Shown: positions 22,780-35,120, counted from the stretch's first letter. The stretch: DNA of 64,000 nt from Kondoa malvinella (GCA_039545315.1 BCIM01000010.1:186001-250000), one strand, 5' to 3'. Notes: generated from the sequence alone by a model not told the origin. Numbers and translations: made by a program.

Positions 22780-23570
22780 TTATATGAGCATTCGGACATC
22801 TTGACGAACCTCCTTTTCGGGCAATGGTTTCGCGGACACAGCATGCTTCGCCTTCAGATCAGAACGTATTTCAAGTCCATGACATTCGAGCTACTGAGGA
22901 GAGCGTACCATGTCAAAATGCATCTCTACAGCCATCTCATATGCTTTCGCCCAGGCCGCATCTTTGATGAAAGTTCGAACCTGAAGGACCGTGTAGAGGT
23001 CAATCGAATGTACCAGGGATTGAGTAAGAGCCTTACGAAAACACCGAGATCAGCTTCCATGTCTTCCCAGGCTGTCTTCTTGCTGAAATGTACTTTACCA
23101 CCATGGGCTGCCTTTAGGTTGGCTGTATAGGTATCTGCAAGATGCTTGTACCACCGAAGCCCGACTGGAGCGAGTTTGGCCGCAGTTCCCTCGAAGTCTC
23201 CCTCGAAGTGAGCTTTTGGAGCGCGGTGTTTCAAAAGGTCGCCGAAAAGTCCCCACTCGACAGACGGAATAGTTGGCCTAGTCGTGATATATCCGACCAC
23301 TAAGTCCAGCATAGGCAGTAGCTGGCTGTTAAACTTCTTGATTGCCGTAGGCGGCAGAAGACCACTTCTATAATCAGCCCAAGTACAGTTGCTCATCCAG
23401 TGCATTGCCTCCACAAACCATGGCTGAACATGACCGAGTCTCACAAGCGCATTCAGATGAGCATCTTTTGCCATATGCTTGCTGATCTCTTCGGTTGCGT
23501 TCTCAAAGTTTGTGATAGCTTCAACCTCGTGGTGTTCTCGTCCACGGGGTTGTTGAGGAGTGCTCGACAT
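22780..23570 (-). CDS. Conserved-looking hypothetical soluble protein
   Basis: Unrecognised protein of about 230 residues. The long first exon starts MSSTPQQPRGREHHEVEAI and continues through helical sequence (WFVEAMHWMSNCTWADYRSG, LPMLDLVVGYITTRP). After EADLGVF an intron is removed, giving VRTFIKDAAWAKAYEMAVEM. A last exon encodes AKHAVSAKPLPEKEVRQDVR followed by MLI and the stop. No signal peptide or transmembrane segment is seen. The stop lies 36 bp upstream of the next minus-strand gene start (22744), so the two are tandem and very close. No function can be proposed. Confidence 0.5.
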
Positions 23571-23732
23571 GGTAGGAATGGCAGCGAGTCGCTGGTAGCT
23601 GTCGACACCGTCAGAACGCTTGTTCTAGAGCAGATGAACAAAGGAGTCTTCTTGCCTTGCAAAAACAGCAGTTATGCTCTGGGGTTCTGATTGGAATGGA
23701 GGACTGCCTGGATATCGGGCGAATAGGGTAAA

Positions 23733-24284
23733 ATGAGCGCTGAGAGGTTGAAAGTAGAAGAAAGTCTTGAAAGAGAGAAACGGTCGTGACGGTTCTAGAG
23801 AAGAGGCAAGTGACGTAGATTCATAGCCGCAATGCCTTTCGAAGGCTACTTCTGAGCTTTGGAGACAGACTGCTCCCAGTGCCAGAGCTTGCTGATCCAA
23901 TTGCAGCAACCGCAGGCGGAGCAACGAGGGTATGTATTAGACTACAGGAGAAAGACATGGCACAGCCTGAATGATTCGAGCGAGTATTCGAGATTACGAT
24001 GGCGCAAGGGAGTATAGCTGGAGCACGTTGGCTGGATAGGCAAAAAGATGGCGCTCAGCACGCGCCCGTTTTGTGCGTTCGAGCGTTCAGCCGAAGACAA
24101 TTGCAGGATTATTTGAGCTGAGACAAAGGATTTTGACTGTGAGTCTGGCGTATGTTGACGTAAGGAGTGCATTGCAGATAGCTCGCTATGCTGCTGAGCG
24201 CCCTAGCAGTTCTGTGTTGACGGAGACTTTTCAGAGAGAGATGCAAGCTTTGCTGCCAATGATTCTTTGGATCGGCTAGCTTGA
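23733..24284 (+). CDS. Candidate small multi-exon gene
   Basis: Low-confidence model. Four short open segments can be joined by GT-AG introns without breaking frame: MSAERLKVEESLEREKR, then LLLSFGDRLLPVPELADPIA with GATR, then ITMAQGSIAGAR to LFELRQRILT, then FCVDGDFSERDASFAAND to SLDRLA and a TGA at 24282. The pieces read like a soluble helical protein and have sensible codon use. The same frame continues open after the TGA (see findings). No family was recognised. The overlapping minus-strand frame (23625-23924) looks like a shadow. Confidence 0.3.
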
Positions 24285-24769
24285 ACATTCACAGGGTCTA
24301 CAGATCTTCTTGGTATCACTGTGCCAGTCTGTGCTGATCGAGCCGCAAAACCTTGGTTGCTCTCCAACCTGTATCGCTTTCCACCTTTGACCTCGTCCAG
24401 CCTGAAGCGGTTCGCTCAGCAAGCCATGACCAGCGCAACACGCAGCTGCCTGTCTCGACTAGCTGGATCTGTGTAATGGGTAGGCCATGCAACATCCTGA
24501 CGCTGGAGCGTTGAAACGGAACGAAATCACCCACTCGGCTCGAAATATCTCTTCGATGTCTTGCGAAGCCTCTCGTACAGAAGGCATGTACCCGGTAGTC
24601 AGGTTGTGCCCTGCAGATTCGCTCGGAAATGATCTTAACACTCAGATTGATGCTTCGATTGCTTCTATCCTTTGTCATTCCTATCCCGAGCTGCTCTCAG
24701 CCTGTAACGGACCATCTCTTGCTCCTGACCATGCGACATCTCAGATTGCGTTCGTCCATGGCTTGTTGA
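24285..24769. other. Unassigned interval upstream of the DOMON/b561 gene
   Basis: This interval should hold the promoter of the DOMON/cytochrome b561 gene. It also contains a plus-strand open segment just after 24284 (GSTDLLGITVPVCADRAAKP...) that stops near 24477. A second plus-strand frame runs through the downstream signal peptide region and is judged a shadow. Confidence 0.3.
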
Positions 24770-26438
24770 ATGCGTCTGAAGCTGTTCTATCTCCTCTGTG
24801 TCTTGACCGCCGCGAGCTACGTTTACGCTCAGGCATCCCAAGGTCAGTCCATCTGCATCGCCTGATCCATCATCGCTCATTTCAAAGCGCCAGACTTTGC
24901 TTCCCTGCTCGGAGATACTCTTACTGGCCAGACCATCACGCTAGACAGCTTTTCGTTAACAGCCGTTGCCAACGCCTCTCATGCTATCTTCTCTTTCAAA
25001 ATCGATCAGCCGACTGGATGGGTTGCTATCGGAACAGGCCAGACGTGCGTACTTGCTACTTGCATGACATTCAAGCTGACGACTTGAGCAGTATGGCCGG
25101 AAGCGATATGTTAGCTCGTCATAAGAACGTATTCGCTTCTTTGTTTGACGCCACTGTGCTATAGATATATGCTGTGGCCCAACGTAGACGAAAGCTGGAC
25201 TCTTTCGCATCGCACTGCAGCAGGTGTAAGTGATGCATCGGTAAGGCTTGGCCAATTGCTGATACGACCTTGCGAATATAGCAAGTCGAACCAAAACCAG
25301 CAGCAACAGACTCTGACGCAGTCCTGATTCCTGACTTCTCTTCTGGCGATCCGACGAGCAGCACATCAACAGCAGCTTTCGTAGTCTCGCTAGACTCTTT
25401 CGTTCCCGCTGAAGCTGGCGTGGAACTGATATGGGGCTTCGCCAAGACAAGTCAGCTCTCTCAAGATCGCATTCTTCTGATACTGACTATACGACTAGAT
25501 CCTGGCGATCCTGATCCTGCGGCGGACACAGCGGTTGGTCTTTCCTCTGCAAATGAGCTTCGGCTGACAGTATGTGTAGCAACACGATGCAGGCGCATAT
25601 GGGCCGACGACTATCGATTTAGCTACAACATTCGATTCCGGCACAACATCGAAAGGCGCGACAACAGGCGCTGATACCAAAACGATTCTCATCATCCATG
25701 CGATCTGCGGAGGGCTCGCGTGGGGTATCCTTACTCCCTTTGCTGTCCTCGTAGCTAGACTGGGCACACATGTTGACTGTCTGGCGACACTCAGGATCCC
25801 CATTCACGCTGTAAGTGATCGACTAGTATGCAGGCAAGAGGCTGACAGTAGTTCTAGACTCTACAAAAGTACATTACGCCTGTTTTGACTGTCTTTTGTA
25901 TCGCAATGGCAGTCATGGCTGTCGATCAAGTAAAAGGCGAGCATTTCGTTGGTACCCATCAGGTCAGTAAAGCATGCGTTTCCACTTGGCAGAGTCTAAC
26001 ATATCTGGGCAGGTCTATGGCATGGTCATCGCTTCTCTCCTCTTCCTGCAAGTCTCTTTTGGTTGGGCGATCCATCATGTTTTCGTCGTTCTGTATAAGA
26101 TCCCTTCGCGAAAACGCGATTACCGACCTTGGCAAAACGGCTTCCACATCTTATTGGGGATTCTGCTGCTCATCGGTGGTTTATGGCAAGTCTCGACTGG
26201 GATTGATGAGGCCGAAGCGAGACTTGAGCCAGCGTCAATTTGGATAATGATGGGTGAGTGACTGTTTTCGCCGTCTCGTCATGATGCTGATAGTCTGGTA
26301 GCTCGCGCTGTCACTGGCACGTCCATTGGGCTGATAGCTCTAAGTGTGCTGTACTTGATCTTCCAACGTCGCAAAGAAGGGCAGACACCTCTGATCGGCT
26401 TTGGGCGTAGGAGTAGGCAACGGTATCAAAGGCAGTAA
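24770..26438 (+). CDS. DOMON and cytochrome b561 domain membrane protein
   Basis: Probable ascorbate-dependent trans-membrane oxidoreductase (CDH-cytochrome/DOMON fused to cytochrome b561). The signal peptide is MRLKLFYLLCVLTAASYVYA. The DOMON part follows (DSFSLTAVANASHAIFSFKI, QPTGWVAIGTGQTMAGSDML, then VAWPNVDESWTLSHRTAAG). A Ser/Thr linker leads to a five- to six-helix b561 core: ILIIHAICGGLAWGILTPFA, YITPVLTVFCIAMAVMAVD, GMVIASLLFLQVSFGWAIHH, and WQNGFHILLGILLLIGGLW. His residues suitable as haem ligands are visible in helices 1-4. The tail is short and basic (FQRRKEGQTPLIGFGRRSRQ). Several short introns are needed. The next plus-strand gene starts only 57 bp downstream. Confidence 0.85.
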
Positions 26439-26495
26439 AGGTGTAGCGAGTATGTATACAATGTAAATTCGATGACGCGCTCCTTGCTTCTGGCC

Positions 26496-27963
26496 ATGAC
26501 TTCGAAAGATCTCTACAAGCGAGTGACTCTACCTCAAGTAGCAAGCTTCCTCTTTGCAGTTGTGTGCGATCTGCTGGCCACTGTTCCCTTGCTCGTGCTG
26601 CTCGAAACTGTCGTTGTCCTCGCGCTTTACGTGATCTTTGTGTTTCCTTTTGATTTGCTCTGGTCTCGCTATCTTCAATCTCGCATCTTCAGCACTCGTC
26701 TGCGATTCAACCTTGTACAAGATGCTGCGAATCGCCTGGTGCGCTTTGCCTTCAAGTTTCTCGATTTCAGAATTGGCAGTCAGTCGTGCTTTACAACTAC
26801 CGACAACATCGGCTGAAGTGCTGAATAGAATCGTTCTTCTGCCATGAAGCTTCTGCAGCCCTGATGCGACAACGACTCGGTCCTGCCTTCATAGAGAATT
26901 GCCAGAGGGTTCAATTGAATGAGGATGGTGCCAGAATCGACGGATACTGGATTGCGGAAGCTCACGATCTGCCAAACCTTACTTCGAGAAAAGAGGTGAA
27001 CGAGAAATGTCTAACGATGATGTTCATTCACGGTCGGTCGTCTTTCAACCGAAATCTCTGGTTACTCATTTTGTGAGCAGGCGGCGCTTTTGCTTTCGCT
27101 TGTCCGACCTTCTACCTCGAATTTCTCCACGTCCTAAGGATAGAGCTCTCCCGCGCTCTCAATAGAAAGGTCGCCATCTTTGCGCCATTCTATCCTCTCT
27201 CACCGGAATGCCAGCTCGACGATGCAGCTTCAGCAATCAACGATGCATGGAAGTACCTCAGTCATCATCCCACTGTAGAGCAAGAGAGCTTGATCCTCGT
27301 TGGAGAGTCTGCGGGTGGTGGTCTGGTCTGCGATTTGCTCTGCACTATTGCGAAACAGGGCTCGCCTTATGCGAAGGTCTCCCAGGCGGTGTATGCTGTT
27401 TCATCACATTGCTGGAAGATCGACTGATAGTGCGTTAGGCTGGTCTCGCCTTGGGTTGAACTGGACATTCGAGTCAAGCCAAACACTTCAACAGCTTCGA
27501 ATGCATTTAGTGATTTCGTACAAGCCGATCGACTGCGGGGATTTGCTTGCAAGTTGACTGGGCAGCCATCGTGAGCTCAAATCGCCTTTGCCATTATTGA
27601 CTGACAATTTGCCGAGCTTACAGACCTCTGCAATCTCGACCTGTTTACGCTTTCCTGCAACACTACCTCTTTCTACCATTCACATCCTCACTGAACTCAA
27701 CAAAAGAACGCTCTATCGCATCATTTACCTTCCCTGCCCAAGTCTCGATGCCGAAACGCACGCTCGTCACTTATGGTTCTTCTGAAGTATTACGAGATCA
27801 AGCTTCTACCTTAGCCAGATCAAGAAAAGGAGTAGAAGAGTTCAGCGCGCCAAACAAGGTGCATGCATACACCATGCAGCTGTTCTACTTGGGCAGAGAC
27901 AGGCAAGAACAGATGAGCGGTCTGCGCAATCTGGTCGGCTTCCTCACATCCGGTAGTCAATGA
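26496..27963 (+). CDS. Alpha/beta hydrolase, HSL-type esterase (copy A)
   Basis: Membrane-anchored esterase/lipase of the hormone-sensitive lipase family. A hydrophobic anchor follows MTSKDLYKRVTLPQ (ATVPLLVLLETVVVLALYVI). The catalytic domain has the oxyanion-hole motif HGGAFAFACPT, joined across an intron at about 27031. The nucleophile motif is GESAGGGL. The late Asp and His segments are TYGSSEVLRDQA and NKVHAYTMQLFYLG. FAPFYPLSPECQLDDA is a typical intervening motif. It ends near RNLVGFLTSGSQ. Together these suggest a steryl-acetyl-hydrolase-like or lipid esterase at the ER membrane. An in-frame ATG at 26472 is less likely. Copy B lies directly downstream, in the same order and with the same exon layout. 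Confidence 0.85.
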
Positions 27964-28355
27964 AACAGGTTTGCCTCTCTGCTTTCGTGAATCCTGATTG
28001 ACTAGCTGAGCCCCTGAATCTGTGGGCAGTAGCGCTGCGGCGCTATGGATGCGGGTTGGTAAGCTGTGATAAGCAGACCAACCGGCAGGCTCAACTATTC
28101 CGGAGTGGGTGGGTGGGACAAAAAGTGAATATGTACTGAGTATGCAAGGAGGATATCACTCTTGCGCGCTCGATCTGTCGTTGTCTGGGAGAGACTTCCA
28201 CATCTCGCTCACCGGCAAAACGGCAATGATTCCCGTTACTCGCGATCATTGACCAATGTACCGCCCACCTGAGTGTCCATGCTTCCAAAAATATGACGCG
28301 TCTGCTCCGGCGGGACACCATCATTCGCCAAGCGCTTTTTTATCCTTTTCCCTCC
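27964..28355. other. Spacer between tandem esterase genes
   Basis: About 390 bp with no credible gene. A plus-strand frame extends copy B upstream in frame (ATG at 28293), and a minus-strand frame covers it. This should hold the 3' UTR of copy A and the promoter of copy B. Confidence 0.5.
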
Positions 28356-29900
28356 ATGAGGGATTCCTACAGACGTCTGGGCGTCAGAGAGGTCTGCTCA
28401 TTCTTATCTGCTGTGGTCCGTGATGCGTTTGCGACAATACCGACGCTAGTCCTGCTGGAAAGTTTGCTGGTCATCTCGTTATACTTAATCATCCTGTTTC
28501 CATTGGACCTCTTGCGTTCACGTTATCTACAAGCACAAATCTTCAGCAAACGACTGCGCCTGACTTTCATACAAGACGCGCCTTTGCGCATTGTGCGGTT
28601 CGCTTTTGAAACGCTCGACCACAGGATTGGAAGTAAATATACCGCCCGATTCTTGCAAATACTAGTGACGCATGTCTCTTCTCTTGTGAACAGAATGTTT
28701 CCTTGGACATGAAGCATCACTAGCATTGGTTAATGCGCGGATAGGCGAAAAGCCCTCGGATCACTGGCGACGAATTCAGTTCTCTCGCGACAAGTGGTCA
28801 ATAGATGGATTCTGGCTGGCAGACCCTGAGGATATGTCGGAGCTTGGCCTGAGACAGGACACTCAAGAGAAATGTTTGACCATCATGTTCATTCATGGTA
28901 CGTACGCGCTTGTAACGACGAGAGGTCAACCCTAATAACCTTTGCTTAGGTGCTGCATTTCTAGCATGTCCAACTCTTTGTGAGTTTGTAGCATACATAG
29001 AACCTACGTAGCAGCTCGCTGATGTATAATTCCTCGATTGCTCCAGATCTGGAATTCCTGCACGCCATGCGGGTCGACCTGTCTACCACGCTAAAGCGCA
29101 AGGTCGTCATTTTTGCGCCATTCTACCCCCTTGCGCCAGATTATCAACTCAATGATGCAGCAGAAGCGATCACTGCCGCTTGGCAATACGTCAGCCAACA
29201 CCCTGGAGTCGATAAAGATCGTCTAGTGTTGATTGGTGAATCCGCTGGAGGAGGACTAGCCTGCGAATTGCTTTGCTCAATAGCGAAAGCCAATAGTCAA
29301 TCCGCAAAAGTCGACCAAGCTATGTGAGGCTGTTGATGTCCTAGTCTGATGCCATTACTCACACAAGCAGACTCATCTCACCCTGGGTTGAATTGGATAT
29401 TTCGGTCCAAGCAAACACCTCTACTGCCTCGAATGCATTCAGTGATTTCGTACAAGCCGGTCGGTTGCGCGACTTTGCCTGTGATCTCACTGGTCGACCA
29501 AAGTGAGCTCCTGTCATACCTTCCTAGAAACCAAGACTGATTGCGTTGGTGTCGCAGACCTCCACCTACGAGACCGATTCTGGCTTTCTTAAAGCAAATC
29601 TTTTTCTGGCCTACTGCAAAATCAGCAGCAAGCAAAGCGTCAACAGAGGGTATACCAGATTATGCATTCCCCGACCAAGCTTCCATGCCCAGAAGAAGCT
29701 TGATAACTTTTGGCGAAGCTGAGATTCTGCGAGATCAATGCTCGAAATTGGCAAGATCTCGGACTGGTGTGGAAGAGCATATGGCGCCTAATCAGCTGCA
29801 TGCATACTCTTTGCTGCTGTTTTATTTGGGCAGGGATAGAAGGGAAAGGATGAGCGGACTACAAAACCTCGTTGGGTTCATATCAACTGGTTTGAGATGA
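28356..29900 (+). CDS. Alpha/beta hydrolase, HSL-type esterase (copy B)
   Basis: Tandem paralogue of copy A. It starts MRDSYRRLGVREVCSFLSAV, has the same membrane anchor (TIPTLVLLESLLVISLYLII) and the same Arg-rich segment (RSRYLQAQIFSKRLRLTFIQ). The oxyanion-hole motif reads HGAAFLACPT, so the second Gly of copy A is Ala here. The nucleophile motif GESAGGGLACELL and the Asp/His region (TFGEAEILRDQ; NQLHAYSLLLFYLG) are kept. It ends LQNLVGFISTGLR. All catalytic residues are visible, so the copy should be active, perhaps with changed substrate range. Exon borders match copy A at several points, which supports a recent duplication. Confidence 0.83.
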
Positions 29901-30131
29901 TCGGAATAGGTGTAAATGTACATTAGATACTAGAAGAATGGATGCAGAAGTTCTGAGTACATTTGAGCATGTTTTGAGCGAGCCGACTTTTGCCTTGCAT
30001 TGCTTTGAAACGATGCCGCTTGTCTCTTGACTACGAAAGATTATACCAAGATGCTCCCGACACTCATCAGACTAGAGCGTGGCTCGCTATCGTGAGCTGC
30101 GAGCCCAGACCGTTGGCCGTCTCTTGTGCTC

Positions 30132-30556
30132 ATGCGAGTCTTTGCATTCGCTAGATTCACCAAATACATTTCAGTCACTGCCAGAGCTACAAGGTCAGTA
30201 AACCCTCACTAAAGAGATAATCAGACACATACTAATATCTTTCATGTATAGGCACGCCTCTGGTGAAGGAGACAGCGTTACAGGCTAATACTTCTCTTGT
30301 ACAGGCAATGTTTGAAGGAGGATGAGCGTGTCAAGTCGGAAAAGAGAGGCGACGTCGGCTTGCGATACCAGCAATGGGAGGACGGAAAGGCTGGTGAACA
30401 GGTTCGTTTTGCTTTATGCATCTGATATCACGCTGAGATTCGTGCGCCATTCAGACGTGGGTGAAAGAGCCTACAGAGGTTAGAAGCCTTCTATTCCTTT
30501 CTCTCTCTCTCCTTCTTCTGACTTCGATTCTGCCATCACAGGAGGAACACAAGTAG
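30132..30556 (+). CDS. Tiny basic protein, possibly mitochondrial, with an 11-nt exon
   Basis: Unrecognised protein of about 70 residues. Exon 1 (30132-30197) encodes MRVFAFARFTKYISVTARAT plus RS, an arginine-rich amphipathic start typical of a mitochondrial presequence. An 11-nt exon (30252-30262) must be included to reach the next open segment, which begins WQCLKEDERVKSEKRGDVG. This runs into LRYQQWEDGKAGEQ, then after short introns TWVKEPTE and EEHK before TAG at 30554-30556. All introns are GT-AG. Charged, short and without cysteine pairs beyond one, it could be a small mitochondrial assembly or ribosomal factor. No family match is claimed. Confidence 0.45.
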
Positions 30557-30769
30557 ATATCGCTTCCAGATCAAGAGCAGATAATGTTGGCTTGTGTGCA
30601 AAATATCAGAGTCAATGCGAGAGGAAACCCCATTGCGCCAGACAACTGCGCCATTCCAGAAAATTCTGCGACTCACCTGCACCAAACACTGACTCGACCG
30701 TCTTGCTTTGCACTGCATTTGCAGGGAGAGATTTGGCTCTTTCTTAGCTTTCGCTCTTCACCTCTGTCT

Positions 30770-31024
30770 ATGCCTCCTTTGCTTCTTCTGCTCATCGCGG
30801 GCTTCTGTCTGGCTAGCATGCTTGCATTCTGTGATGGATACCATGGGCATTCAAACTTGTTGAAAGGTCAAGAACACACTTTCGCCATGTTCGTCAGCAG
30901 GCTGCCTTCTGCCGCGCTCTTTAAATGTCTGTCATTCGCCTCTGAATGTTACAGAAGTACTCCGGGTTGTGTCGTAGCGAACGGTATGTGCAGCATCTCG
31001 CTTCCATCTCATAAATTCCCTTAA
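30770..31024 (+). CDS. Small secreted cysteine-containing protein
   Basis: MPPLLLLLIAGFCLASMLAF is a strong signal peptide. The mature part is about 60 residues with several cysteines (for example in FKCLSFASECYRSTPGC and GMCSISLPSHKFP). Read without splicing, it stops at 31022-31024. An alternative GT-AG intron (donor gtatgtgcag, acceptor acaatccag) would replace the end by DNLNNNPKAYPPSAEPDY, but that exon would overlap the Rab coding sequence on the other strand. I therefore prefer the unspliced form. It resembles an effector-like or cell-wall protein in size and composition only. A longer in-frame ATG at 30584 is less likely because it precedes the signal peptide. Confidence 0.45.
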   Translation: MPPLLLLLIAGFCLASMLAFCDGYHGHSNLLKGQEHTFAMFVSRLPSAALFKCLSFASECYRSTPGCVVANGMCSISLPSHKFP

Positions 31025-31052
31025 TATTACAACCTGTACAATCCAGACAACC

Positions 31053-32271
<1,219 letters not shown>

Positions 32272-32813
32272 ATCTGCTGTGTTGGCTGTCTGCTGGCGAA
32301 ATGCGAAGGGTCGACGAGCAACAATCATCTCATTGATTCAAAGAAGCTACACAGCTATATCACAGGCCTACTGATACCCTGCTAGACTATGGAATACCTC
32401 TCAGCCTGCGATGTCCCCTTTTCTTGTCGTGTCGCGCAGATCTGCCGTGTTTTTCGACCTGGGTCAAGAATCCGTTGTTTGGTCATAAATAGCCGTATTC
32501 AGGCTGCAGATGGCCAGTCAATGCCAGCTGGTAATGAAATAATCGATGTTTGATGCATATTTCCATCGGAACCGTCGAGCCACTTTGCGTCGACTATATC
32601 TTTGGCAATTCTCTTCTCTCTTCTCTTCTCACCAAAGCATTCAGTCTTTCTTCATCCCCAAGCCCCCAAGAGTTCATATCAGCTGGTCTGATCCCCAAAG
32701 TTCTTTCACCTCAATAACAGCCAAATCAGCTTTATCCCTTCGCTCTATATACTTCCTTACCACACAAACCGCTTCATCTATCTACTACTTTTGACAAGTA
32801 AATACATATCAAT
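32272..32813. other. Divergent promoter region of the Rab and secreted-protein genes
   Basis: About 540 bp without a convincing gene. The segment just upstream of 32814 is rich in pyrimidine tracts (ttctcttctctcttctcttc near 32608), a common feature of strongly expressed fungal promoters. A plus-strand frame at 32546-32794 lacks domain or signal support. Confidence 0.5.
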
Positions 32814-34806
32814 ATGAAGATCACTCAAGGTTCCATCATTGCTGCTCTCGCTCTCGCTGCTAGTTCACCTGCTATGGGCGCACCCGTCGGTCTCACATCT
32901 CCCGACCCAGCTGAAGGCACCCTCTCTCCTCGTGCGGCTTCTGCAGCTGGCTTTGCAGGTCATCGCCCTGCTCTCCGTAGAAGCACTGGTGCTCCCATTA
33001 AGAGTGAGTCTGATTATTTCCAAAATCATTGAATCTCGCTCATTACATTATAAAGTGGTCGAACGGAGCGAAGATTCAATGATGCACGGTCTCGGTTTCG
33101 AAATGGAAGAACGCTCAATAGACGAACCTACCCGCACTCTTGCACAACGCGATAATGGTGAAGGCAGCTTTATCAATCCTATACCTGTCATTGGTCCTGT
33201 GGCTGGTCCGCTCGTCACTACAGTTGCCAAGACGGTCGCTGGTCTACCTGTCGTTGGTCCTCTTGCGCAAACGGTCGGTCAAGCTGCAGCTGGTCTGCCT
33301 ATTGCTGGTCCTTTGGTGAAAAGTGAGTTTACTTTTCTTCCCTTGCATCTCTCATTGCTGACTGTGATTGCTTAGCTCTTGGAAATGGCTTGAATCTTGG
33401 TCCTATCATCGACCCCAAAGTCAACCTTGCTACTGGTGGAGGCAACAATTTCGCAGCGCAACAACCACAGCAATTCCAACAATCGGTCGATCCGGTTACT
33501 GGATTGCTCACTGGTCTTCCTCTCGCTGGCGGTCTCGCTCAAGGTCTTGATCTTGGTGGTTTGACGAATGGTCTTCCTCTCAATACAGCAACTGGCTTGC
33601 TCAATAATCTACCTCTGGGTCAAGTCATTCAAACGGCACAGGGTGCTGTTCCTCTTGGCGCGGTATTAGGTGCTGCTGGTGGTTTGGCCAATGGTTTACC
33701 TTTGGGCGGTCAGAATGGCCGCAATCCTTTGGCTGCGCTTCAAGGCATTATTGGTGGTCAGTCTTTTTTTCCTTTTGCTTCTCGACAATTACTCATTGTT
33801 CGTTTGCGTAGCCGACGGTCAGACTTATTACTCTGGCTCTGCTTTACAAGGTCTTTTGGGCGGCGGTCTTGGCCAAGTTGGCAATCTGCAAGCTCAAGCC
33901 CAACAAGCTACTCAGCCCGTTCGCGATGCAGTCACCAATGCAGACAACGCCGGCTTTGCAGCTCAATCCACCGCCTGGTCGCAAGCTCAACAAGCGACAG
34001 GCGATGCAACCAATTGGCAGCAGCAACAACAACAATTGCAAGCCGCTCAACAACAAGCCGCTTACTGGGCTCAGCAGCAAGCTCAGGCTCTTCAGCAACA
34101 AGCTCAGCAGGCGAACCAGCAAGCTTCCGTCTTTGCTTCCGGTCGTGATTCTGTCGCACAAGCTCAACAGAATGCGCCTTTCAATTACGGCTCTTTCCTC
34201 AACAATGGCTTCAAGGCTGAAGTCTCTGGCGACGCTTCTGGATCCTCTGCTCCCATCGCTTCTGCTACCTCATCGTCTACCGATCCTCTGGCTACTGCAG
34301 AACCAACAATTGAAGCACTTGCCAGTCCTTTGTCTCTGAAAGCACAGTCTACTGCTTCTGTTGAATCTGCTTCATCTTGGTCAGAACCCACTTCAGTTTG
34401 GTCGTCGTCATCTTCTGCTCCTGCACCGACCCAGCCTTCCATCGTTTTGTCAATGGCTACACCTTCAGACAAATTTCCAGCATCTGTCTTGCTCGAACCT
34501 TCTGCTCTTCCAGCTAGCGAAATTGGTACTACTTCATCATCCAGTTCAGCAGAAGTATCTGGTACACCCCTAGCTCGACGCAATACGATTTTGGACGCTA
34601 GTTTGGCTCCTCTTCGATTAGACGTCCAAGCTGGTACTGGTCAGTACTACGATGAGGAAGACGATACCGATTCATGCGACTTCCAAAGCTGCGAAGATGA
34701 AGCGAGTATCAAGAGTCAGAAGTCTGAAAAGAGGCCCAAGTATGTCAAGAGGTTTGCGGCAAAGATGAAGAGGTTCTTGAAGAACACTAGACGTGCTAGG
34801 GATTAG
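32814..34806 (+). CDS. Secreted low-complexity protein: hydrophobic repeats, Gln-rich block, cationic tail
   Basis: MKITQGSIIAALALAASSPA forms a signal peptide. Introns at about 33005, 33321 and 33757 separate the parts. Exons 2-3 hold repeats built on Gly-Leu-Pro (VAGLPVVGPLAQTV, AAGLPIAGPLVK, TGLPLAGGLAQGL, NGLPLNTATGLLNNLPLG). These are followed by a Gln/Ala-rich block (about 33880-34150, for example AQALQQQAQQANQQASV), then a long Ser/Thr/Ala stretch, an acidic patch with two cysteines (SCDFQSCEDEAS), and a very basic end (YVKRFAAKMKRFLKNTRR). Several KR/RR dibasic sites (ALRR, LARRN, EKRP) could be cut by Kex2. It resembles repeat-containing cell-wall or structural secreted proteins. No family is claimed. 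Confidence 0.65.
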
Positions 34807-35120
34807 ATTGCAGTGGGCTTGTTGTACTTGGGATGTTTGGGCTAATGCATGATCTCGTTGCTGCTATTTTGACTTGACTTCTCTCGTTCCATGTTGACCA
34901 AATGTGTCTTTCAAGCTAGGTCTCCTGCTCTGTGCTATCTTTTACTCTGTATCATGTTCGTTCAGCGTGTCTTGGCTCATGCGAGCACATGCAATTAAGC
35001 TGCCCAACGGTTTCCTCGCGTCTTTCATTACTTGGATGTTATTGTTTGTTTTGCGTTTCTTGATCTTCTCCCATTCGTGTTGTATTTGTTCTCTGTCCTT
35101 ACTCTGTATTGCGCGCAAGA
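34807..35120. other. Intergenic region upstream of the GH18 gene
   Basis: About 310 bp of T-rich sequence between two plus-strand genes. Frames on both strands overlap the start of the GH18 gene and look like shadows. I see nothing else. Confidence 0.5.

Noticed and set aside
24487..25164. 225-residue plus-strand ORF
   Set aside because: It overlaps the signal peptide and DOMON exons of the b561 gene in another frame and contains no domain.
33390..34339. Alternative Ser/Arg- and Leu/Gln-rich ORFs inside the secreted low-complexity gene
   Set aside because: Frame shadows of a repetitive Gln/Ala-coding region; the signal-peptide frame with its introns is consistent.
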